Shown: positions 1-4,777 of the stretch, in pieces
Layout of the letters: each line of letters begins with the position of its first letter
How positions within the stretch are numbered: the stretch's first letter is position 1
Program-made: the position numbers and the translations under genes
Notes under the pieces: model-generated
What the model saw: only the letters and a program-made list of their open reading frames with translations
Database searches by the model: none
What the model was told of the DNA's origin: nothing
NCBI GenBank assembly: GCA_006227775.1
Contig: SBFV01000296.1
Span: 1 to 6,070, forward strand
Reading direction: 5' to 3'
DNA: 6,070 bases
From: Gammaproteobacteria bacterium
GTDB lineage: Bacteria; Pseudomonadota; Gammaproteobacteria; Chromatiales; Chromatiaceae

Positions 1-13
1 TAGGGTGGTCCAT
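1..13 (-). CDS. Possible start of the next gene in the MoxR operon (first four codons only)
   Basis: Reading leftward past the MoxR stop codon, an ATG occurs at 13-11 after a 16-base gap and stays open to the window edge (M-D-H-P). Only a weak purine-rich stretch precedes it. In many bacteria a MoxR ATPase gene is followed by a DUF58 gene and then VWA-domain genes, so a DUF58 start would fit here. That is inferred from family context only, because four codons cannot identify a protein. Confidence 0.25.
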
Positions 14-29
14 GCCTGCCCGCGCTGGC

Positions 30-1052
30 TCAGGGTACCGGCACCAGGGCCAACAGTTCGCGCACGAATTCGTCCGCGTCGCGGCCCTCGGCTTCCGCTT
101 CGTAGGAGAGGAGCACCCGGTGGCGGAGCACGTCCGGAGCCAGGTCCTGGATGTCTTCCGGCGAGACATAGTCACGGCCGGCGAGCCAGGCACGGGCGCG
201 GGCGCAGCGGTCCAGGGCCAGGGTGGCGCGGGGGCTGGCACCGAAACGCAGCCAGCCGTTCAGGGCTCCCCCCAGGGCTTGCGAATCCCGGGTGACCAGC
301 ACCAGGTTGACCAGATAATCCTCCACGTCCGGGGACAGGTAGAGATCCAGGATCGCCCGGCGGGCGGAGAAGATGGCACTCTGGCTGAGACGCGGCCCCT
401 CCCGGGCCTCCTCCGCGCCGCGAGCCTCCTCGCGGTTAAGGCGGAGGATAGCCTTTTCCGCCGCCAGGTCCGGGTAGTCCACGCGCACCTGGAGCAAAAA
501 GCGATCGAGCTGGGCCTCCGGCAAGGGGTAGGTTCCCTCCTGCTCGATGGGGTTCTGGGTGGCCATCACCAGAAAAAGCGCCGGCAGCCGATAGGTCTCC
601 CGACCGACCGTGACCTGACGTTCCCCCATGGCCTCCAACAGGGCGGACTGGACCTTGGCCGGGGCGCGATTGACTTCGTCGGCGAGGAGCAGGTTGTGAA
701 AGATGGGACCCTTGTCGAAACGGAAGCTGCCATCCTGGGGACGATAGATTTCCGTGCCGGTCAGGTCGGCCGGCAGCAGATCGGGGGTGAACTGGATGCG
801 GTGGAAATCTCCTTCCAGTCCAGCGGCCAGGGCCTTGACGGCCTTGGTCTTGGCCAGGCCCGGGGCCCCCTCCACCAGCAGATGGCCATCCGCCAGCAGG
901 GCGATGAGCAGGCGCTCCACCAGTCCCGGCTGGCCCAGGATGTGACGCTCCACCCGCTCCCGTAACCGGGCGAAATCCGGGCGCAAGGCCTCGGCCTCGG
1001 CAAGCGTGGCGGCCGGATGCTTACCTGGGTCCGTGATCTGGGTCAGGGACAT
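30..1052 (-). CDS. MoxR-family AAA+ ATPase
   Basis: A 340-residue cytoplasmic AAA+ ATPase of the MoxR family. These proteins act as chaperone-like ATPases that help assemble or activate partner complexes, often with VWA-domain proteins. Visible motifs in order: Walker A G62-APGLAK-T69, Walker B LLLADE (D125, E126), the MoxR-typical NRAPAKVQSALLEAM segment, sensor 1 in MATQNP (N167), the EAQLDRF block with the likely arginine finger R184, and sensor 2 in GASPRA (R275). Length is normal for the family and the protein looks intact. I chose ATG 1052 because GGAG lies 8 bases upstream (1061-1064 on the complement). An in-frame GTG at 1139 would add 29 residues with no family resemblance. The gene is divergent from the DUF368 gene. 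The client is unknown because the downstream genes are outside the window. Confidence 0.95.
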   Translation of the reverse strand: MSLTQITDPGKHPAATLAEAEALRPDFARLRERVERHILGQPGLVERLLIALLADGHLLVEGAPGLAKTKAVKALAAGLEGDFHRIQFTPDLLPADLTGTEIYRPQDGSFRFDKGPIFHNLLLADEVNRAPAKVQSALLEAMGERQVTVGRETYRLPALFLVMATQNPIEQEGTYPLPEAQLDRFLLQVRVDYPDLAAEKAILRLNREEARGAEEAREGPRLSQSAIFSARRAILDLYLSPDVEDYLVNLVLVTRDSQALGGALNGWLRFGASPRATLALDRCARARAWLAGRDYVSPEDIQDLAPDVLRHRVLLSYEAEAEGRDADEFVRELLALVPVP

Positions 1053-1448
1053 CGCTGGATCTCCATGTGGCTGACGCGGGTAGGGCAAACGAGTGACTGA
1101 GGCTTCGACGGACGGGGCGAATCCCTCCTCGGCTTTCACGCATCGGGGGCCACCCTGGATCGGGAGCGGTTGACGGGGAACCCCGTGGATAGATCCCTGC
1201 CGTAGGCTTGAGGATCGCCTCTCCAGGGTCGAGATCCCGCCAGACGCCTCCCGCTCCTCCTGGACCCGACCGATAACCGCAATGCCGCGGGTCTACGGGG
1301 GTATAGAGACAAGCAACGGCGACACCGGTTCCCCTTCCCGTCTCGCCCCGGAGCCAAGCGCCCACTTGCGGCCCAAGGCCCAATCCCTCAGCATGACGGG
1401 CCATTGTCAGCGCGGATGTCGCCAGCAACCACCGGGAAACCCGATGCC
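1053..1448. promoter_or_regulatory. Divergent intergenic region between the MoxR and DUF368 genes
   Basis: About 400 bases with no convincing gene. The open frames here overlap the real genes and lack family-like sequence or good ribosome binding sites. Because the flanking genes diverge, promoters for both should lie here. I found no pair of boxes close to the sigma-70 consensus. The best plus-strand fragments are TTGACG at 1170-1175, without a good -10 at normal spacing, and TATAGA at 1302-1307, without a -35. Several inverted repeats cluster between 1152 and 1229 and are listed separately. Confidence 0.5.
1152..1229. other. Nested inverted repeats (possible structured leader or operator)
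   Basis: ACCCTGGA (1152-1159) is exactly complementary to TCCAGGGT (1222-1229). Inside this outer pair lie a tight dyad, ACGGGG-AA-CCCCGT (1173-1186), and a small hairpin, GAGG-ATCG-CCTC (1210-1221), which directly abuts the outer helix. If transcribed, this could fold as a branched element. If not, the 1173-1186 dyad could be a protein-binding site, since it overlaps the TTGACG fragment. Short helices like these also arise by chance in GC-rich DNA. Confidence 0.3.
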
Positions 1449-2456
1449 ATGACCAAAACCTTCACCCCCCCGGCCTTCACCCCCGACCGCGGGCTCAAGG
1501 ACTATGCCGGTATCACCCTACGCGGGGTGGCCATGGGCGCCGCCGACGTGGTACCCGGGGTCTCCGGCGGGACCATCGCCATTATCGCCGGCATCTACGA
1601 GGAACTCATCGATTCCCTCAAGTCGATCAACCCGACCAACCTCAAGCGTCTTTTCACCGAGGGGCCGGCCGCCTTCTGGGCCGCCAGCAATGGCAACTTC
1701 CTGCTGGCCCTGGTGCTGGGGATCGGCGCCAGCATCTTCTCCCTGGCCAAGCTCATCCACGGGTTGCTGGAGACCCAGCCGATTCTGGTCTGGTCCTTCT
1801 TCTTCGGCCTGGTCATCGCCTCCGCCTTCTTCGTTGCCCGCCACATCCCCCGCTGGACGACCGGCGAAGTCATCGCCTTGGTCCTGGGCACGGCCCTATC
1901 CTATATCATCACCATCCTCACCCCGGGGGAGCCCAACACCGCCTATTGGTTCATTTTCGTCTCCGCCGTCATCGCCATCTGCGCCATGATCCTGCCCGGC
2001 ATCTCCGGCAGCTTCATCCTGGTACTGCTGGGCATGTACAAGTTCATCCTGGCCGCCGTCAGTGAGTTGCAACTCGACATCCTGCTGGTCTTCGCCACGG
2101 GGGCGGCCCTGGGGCTCATCGCCTTCTCCAACCTGCTATCCTGGCTGCTCCATCGTTACCATGACCTGACCATCGCCACCCTCATCGGCGTCATGATCGG
2201 TTCCCTCAACAAGGTCTGGCCCTGGAAGCAGGTGATCGCATGGGAACTCGACCGCCATGGTCAACGGGTGCCCGCCCTGGAGGCGAATGTCTGGCCCTGG
2301 AGCTACCCGGACCTGCCCGCCGCCGAACTGGTCGGCGCCAGCAACGAGCCGCATCTCGTCCTCGCCATCATCCTCGCCATCCTGGGTTTCCTGGCCGTGG
2401 CGGCCTTCGAATGGTTCACCCGTTCCCGGCTACCCGCTGCCGATCAAGGCAGATGA
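1449..2456 (+). CDS. popT: DUF368 membrane protein, undecaprenyl-phosphate translocase (PopT family)
   Basis: A 335-residue polytopic inner-membrane protein of the DUF368 family. Members have been shown in other bacteria (PopT) to return the C55 lipid carrier undecaprenyl phosphate across the cytoplasmic membrane, so it can be reused for peptidoglycan and other surface polymers. The family hallmark is present twice: GAADVVPGVSGGT at residues 30-42 and AMILPGISGS at 179-188, the paired PGxSG elements of an internally duplicated fold. Hydrophobic segments lie near residues 84-104, 112-131, 138-158, 165-206 (two), 208-232, 238-252 and 303-322. Family similarity begins near residue 17, so the start is uncertain. 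I prefer ATG 1449, with GGGAAA 10 bases upstream; ATG 1416 and TTG 1404 are in frame alternatives. A universal stress protein follows 166 bases downstream. The transport role is inferred from the family. Confidence 0.9.
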   Translation: MTKTFTPPAFTPDRGLKDYAGITLRGVAMGAADVVPGVSGGTIAIIAGIYEELIDSLKSINPTNLKRLFTEGPAAFWAASNGNFLLALVLGIGASIFSLAKLIHGLLETQPILVWSFFFGLVIASAFFVARHIPRWTTGEVIALVLGTALSYIITILTPGEPNTAYWFIFVSAVIAICAMILPGISGSFILVLLGMYKFILAAVSELQLDILLVFATGAALGLIAFSNLLSWLLHRYHDLTIATLIGVMIGSLNKVWPWKQVIAWELDRHGQRVPALEANVWPWSYPDLPAAELVGASNEPHLVLAIILAILGFLAVAAFEWFTRSRLPAADQGR

Positions 2457-2479
2457 AACCAACCCTTCGCCCAGCGATC

Positions 2480-2543
2480 GCCGGTTTCACCCGGCTTGGC
2501 TGACGACTGGGAAGGCACCCTCAAGAAGCCGGGCAAATCCGGC
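2480..2543. repeat. Two matching GCCGG-N6-CCGGC hairpins
   Basis: Two dyads with the same stem and six-base loops of different sequence lie 48 bases apart in the gap after the DUF368 gene: GCCGG-TTTCAC-CCGGC at 2480-2495 and GCCGG-GCAAAT-CCGGC at 2528-2543. Neither is followed by a T-tract, so they are poor intrinsic terminators. They could slow or protect transcript ends, be remnants of a REP-like repeat, or bind a protein as paired sites. Confidence 0.4.
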
Positions 2544-2550
2544 GGGATGG

Positions 2551-2574
2551 GTATATATATAGATCAGAGGATCT
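2551..2574 (+). promoter_or_regulatory. AT-rich island with adjoining dyad, candidate promoter of the stress-protein gene
   Basis: A run of alternating T and A at 2552-2561 stands out in otherwise GC-rich DNA and could supply a -10 box. It would place transcription start near 2564, about 60 bases before the stress-protein ATG. No recognisable -35 lies 16-18 bases upstream, so activator help or an alternative sigma factor would be needed. A small dyad, AGATC-AGAG-GATCT (2561-2574), sits where transcription would begin and could be an operator. Confidence 0.35.
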
Positions 2575-2622
2575 TGAATTCATCCGACCACAACCACCCA
2601 TGCCCGTATCGGGAAGACCATA

Positions 2623-3510
2623 ATGAACAACGAAAGCCTCCACTACCACCGTATCCTCGCCGGCGCCGCCCTGCGTCACAGTGGCTACCCCACCATCAAG
2701 CGGGCGCTCTGGCTTGCCCAGCGGGAGGGTGCGGAACTCTTCCTGCTCCATGCCCTGGACCAATTTCCCGAGGAGATCACGGCCAGCGATCCCGCAACCT
2801 TGTTGCGGGCCGCCGACGCCAGACACCAGCTCGAACGGCTGCAGACCGCCCACCCGGAGATCCGGGAGGTGCGCGTCACCACCGATCGCTGCTGGCACGC
2901 CCTCAACGAAACCGCCGTGGAACTGAACGCGGACATCATCGTCATCGGCACCCACATCCATAACCGTCTCCAGGCCCTGCTCGGCACCACCGGAGATCAG
3001 GTGCTGCAACATCTGTCGCATGACGTCCTGATGGTCCAGTCCGAATCCATCCCGGCGGGACAGCCGGTGGCCGATTACCGCCATCTGCTGGTGGTGAGCG
3101 ACCTGGCCCCCCATTGCACCGCCGCCGCCCGGCAAGCGGCCCGCCTGGCGCGGGATCTGGGCGCGCGGATCACCCTGCTGCATGTGGTGGAGCACTTCCC
3201 CACGGATCGGGAAAACGATGTCATCGCCCCGGAGAACGAAGATCCCATCAGCTTCCGCCAGCGCACCCGCGGCCGGGAGCTCCAGGCCTTCGCCGCCGCC
3301 AATGGCCTGACGACGGCGGACCAGCGAGTGGAGGTGACTACCGAATCGGCGGGAGAGCTGGTGCCGGAAATTGCCCGGGAGATCGGCGCCGACCTGGTGG
3401 TGCTGGGCGGCCCGGCCCCCTCGCTGAAACACCGGCTGCTCGGCTCCCGGGCGGAGGCCATCGTCAACCACGCCCCCTGCGACTGTCTGCTGGTGCTGCC
3501 ACGGGGCTGA
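2623..3510 (+). CDS. Universal stress protein with two tandem UspA domains
   Basis: A 295-residue cytoplasmic protein made of two UspA-type domains, at about residues 8-139 and 153-293, like UspE-type tandem proteins. Each domain shows the alternating strand-helix pattern: RILAGAALRHSG and LFLLHALD, then LLVVSDLAPHC and ITLLHVVE. Each ends in a GT or GS loop (G121-T122 and G274-S275). The nucleotide-loop pattern G-x2-G-x9-G(S/T) is imperfect in both: the second glycine is I112 or A265 and the loop is one residue short. The Asp normally near the first strand is present only in domain 2 (D160); domain 1 has Ala-Leu. ATP binding is therefore doubtful, especially in domain 1. Start ATG 2623 has GGGAAG six bases upstream. 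It probably has its own promoter but could also be read through from the DUF368 gene. Its specific stress role cannot be told from sequence. Confidence 0.92.
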   Translation: MNNESLHYHRILAGAALRHSGYPTIKRALWLAQREGAELFLLHALDQFPEEITASDPATLLRAADARHQLERLQTAHPEIREVRVTTDRCWHALNETAVELNADIIVIGTHIHNRLQALLGTTGDQVLQHLSHDVLMVQSESIPAGQPVADYRHLLVVSDLAPHCTAAARQAARLARDLGARITLLHVVEHFPTDRENDVIAPENEDPISFRQRTRGRELQAFAAANGLTTADQRVEVTTESAGELVPEIAREIGADLVVLGGPAPSLKHRLLGSRAEAIVNHAPCDCLLVLPRG

Positions 3511-3523
3511 AGACGGATCGATC

Positions 3524-3554
3524 GTCCCAGGGCACCGCGCCATCGCCCTGGGGC
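3524..3554. terminator. Hairpin between convergent genes, possible bidirectional terminator
   Basis: CCCAGGGC (3526-3533) and GCCCTGGG (3545-3552) form a perfect 8-bp stem around an 11-base loop. One T-G pair and one G-C pair extend it to 10 bp in the plus-strand transcript. It starts 13 bases after the stress-protein stop and lies 39 bases past the end of the convergent minus-strand gene, the right place to stop both transcripts. There is no T-tract on either side, so it is not a classical intrinsic terminator. Confidence 0.45.
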
Positions 3555-3592
3555 CAGACCAGAAGACCAGGGGGCTTAGCGTCCCGGATGGC

Positions 3593-4504
3593 CTAGGGAG
3601 CGGCCCCCTCCTCCCCCCGCCGCAATTGCGCCTCTACGCGCAGCCGCACCAGCAAGGCGGCATCCACCACCCGCGGATAGAGGCGATGAAAGTGGTCGAC
3701 CGCCAGCGCCTGGGAGGCGGCCAGGCGCTCCACCCGCCCCCGCGTGGCCGCCCTCAGGGGCAGCATCAGCAGCCGCGGCGCGATCAAGGCGAGGTAGGTT
3801 GCGGCTCGTTCCCGCTCCCCGGGGTCTTCCCAGTCTTCCCACAGCAAGAGTTCGGGAAAGGCCTCCGCATCCAGAATGCGCCCCTCGCAGGCATCCGATC
3901 GCTGACCTGGCATGGCCTCCCGAGCCGCCAGGGCCAGGCCGGTACCGTCCGCCTCGCGCCGGAACCACTGGCCGCGGCCCGTCTGACCCGCCCGCGCCCG
4001 GACCTGTGCCTCCAGGGCCGCGCGCTGGTCGCGATCCGTGAGGGCATCCTCCCCCGTGGCGCAGGACCAGCGCGGCACCCGGCCCATCGCCAGGGGCTCA
4101 GCGCCATTGACGGCCTCCAGCAGGGCGATGGGTCGCTGTTCGGGGCCGCCATCCAGCAGCCAGCGCTCGTAGCGATCCCGTAGCGGGAAGGGGACCAGCT
4201 CCCGCGCGTCCAGGGCGGCATCGACCAGTATCCCAGCGGCTGCCTGGGCCAGTTCCCGGTCCACGGTGGGGGGGCTGGGAAAGCGCGCCAGCCCCTCCCG
4301 TTCCGACCAGACGCCGTGGCGATAGAGGCAGAGCTGCTTGGTGGAACCCAGGCTTCCCCAACCCACGGAGCGCTCGCCGTAGAGCTGGATCTCCCAATTG
4401 ACGCCATCCGTGCTGATGGCCCGCCCTTGATCACTTTCGATGACCTGGAGGACGCCGAGAAAGGGGTTGAGACGGCGCACGGCGTAGCGCCGGGTGACGG
4501 TCAT
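3593..4504 (-). CDS. Hypothetical protein, 303 residues, coupled to the upstream small gene
   Basis: I do not recognise a named domain. The product looks soluble, with no signal peptide or membrane helix. The N-terminal 70 residues look like a compact, mostly beta unit (YAVRRLNPFLGVLQV, then ISTDGVNWEIQLYGER) rich in aromatic residues. The rest is predicted to be largely helical and Arg/Glu rich, with a Trp-rich acidic patch LLLWEDWED at about 219-227 and a basic C-terminal helix. The gene looks genuine: steady codon use, full length without stops, and start ATG 4504 overlapping the upstream TGA as ATGA. A weak GAGG lies 10 bases upstream of the start, inside the upstream gene. This arrangement suggests translational coupling and a shared task with the 64-residue protein. 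My impression is that similar unannotated proteins occur in other Gammaproteobacteria, but I cannot check it here. Confidence 0.85.
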   Translation of the reverse strand: MTVTRRYAVRRLNPFLGVLQVIESDQGRAISTDGVNWEIQLYGERSVGWGSLGSTKQLCLYRHGVWSEREGLARFPSPPTVDRELAQAAAGILVDAALDARELVPFPLRDRYERWLLDGGPEQRPIALLEAVNGAEPLAMGRVPRWSCATGEDALTDRDQRAALEAQVRARAGQTGRGQWFRREADGTGLALAAREAMPGQRSDACEGRILDAEAFPELLLWEDWEDPGERERAATYLALIAPRLLMLPLRAATRGRVERLAASQALAVDHFHRLYPRVVDAALLVRLRVEAQLRRGEEGAAP

Positions 4505-4695
4505 GAGTCCGCCGCCTCGAGTTTCGCCCGCAAGCGTTCGATCAACTGGTAGGCTGGGTCCTGCATCTCCGGGTCCATGACCTCGAAAAGATACTCCAGC
4601 TCGTCCAACACGGGCTCGATCTCCTCGCGCTGGTTCAGGTCGGGCAGCCGGCGGACGACTTCACGCATATAGGTCTGAGGATCGGGAAGGGGCAT
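4501..4695 (-). CDS. Small acidic hypothetical protein, 64 residues
   Basis: A 64-residue, strongly acidic protein (about 16 Asp/Glu against 7 Arg/Lys) predicted to be almost wholly helical: one helix around TYMREVVRRL, a second around EEIEPVLDELEYLFEVM, and a third around AYQLIERLRAKLEA. It has no Cys, Trp, signal peptide or membrane segment. Start ATG 4695 has GGAG seven bases upstream, a good ribosome binding site that supports a real gene. Its TGA overlaps the ATG of the 303-residue gene by four bases, so the two are probably made together. A small acidic helical protein made just before a larger partner could be an adaptor or binding partner, but that is inference. I recognise no family. 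Confidence 0.75.
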   Translation of the reverse strand: MPLPDPQTYMREVVRRLPDLNQREEIEPVLDELEYLFEVMDPEMQDPAYQLIERLRAKLEAADS

Positions 4696-4748
4696 GGGAG
4701 GACTCCGGGGGCTTATCTCCCGTGGGGGTTACAGGTTCATCGCGTATC

Positions 4749-4777
4749 AATATAAGGCCTCGCCGGCTCCTTGTTAC
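4749..4777 (-). promoter_or_regulatory. Candidate sigma-70 promoter for the 64/303-residue gene pair
   Basis: On the minus strand, GTAACA (4777-4772, 4 of 6 to consensus) and TATATT (4754-4749, 5 of 6) are separated by exactly 17 bases. The predicted start near 4742 leaves a leader of about 47 bases before ATG 4695. The -35 overlaps the stop codon of the LMF gene. The same spacer can fold a weak bulged hairpin, AAGG with CCTT (4754-4772), followed by A/T bases, so it may instead help end the LMF transcript. Confidence 0.4.

Noticed and set aside
12..965. Long 317-codon plus-strand open frame opposite the MoxR gene
   Set aside because: It is antisense to a clear AAA+ ATPase with every motif in place. 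Its translation resembles no family, and such frames are common opposite GC-rich genes.
1021..1428. Minus-strand open frame of 135 codons across the divergent intergenic region
   Set aside because: It overlaps the MoxR start and the 5' end of the DUF368 region, reads as Arg/Gly/Pro-rich sequence without domain features, and has no family-like content.
2521..3543. Long 340-codon minus-strand open frame opposite the stress-protein gene
   Set aside because: The plus strand encodes a recognisable tandem Usp protein. The antisense product is low-complexity Gly/Gln/Arg-rich sequence without a ribosome binding site that stands out.
3556..3573. Short direct repeat (GACCAGAA / GACCAGGG) in the convergent spacer
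   Set aside because: It is a single imperfect 8-base repeat, expected by chance, with no target-site or attachment-site context.
3593..4695. Toxin-antitoxin reading of the 64/303-residue pair
   Set aside because: The size order and ATGA overlap resemble some such loci. However, the larger protein is much bigger than usual toxins, no toxin motif is visible, and the small one lacks a DNA-binding motif.
4504..4774. Shared DGVNW string in the 303-residue protein (33-37) and the LMF protein (298-302)
   Set aside because: S-x-DG-x-x-W turns are common in unrelated beta-rich domains, and the sequence around the string does not align, so I do not infer homology.
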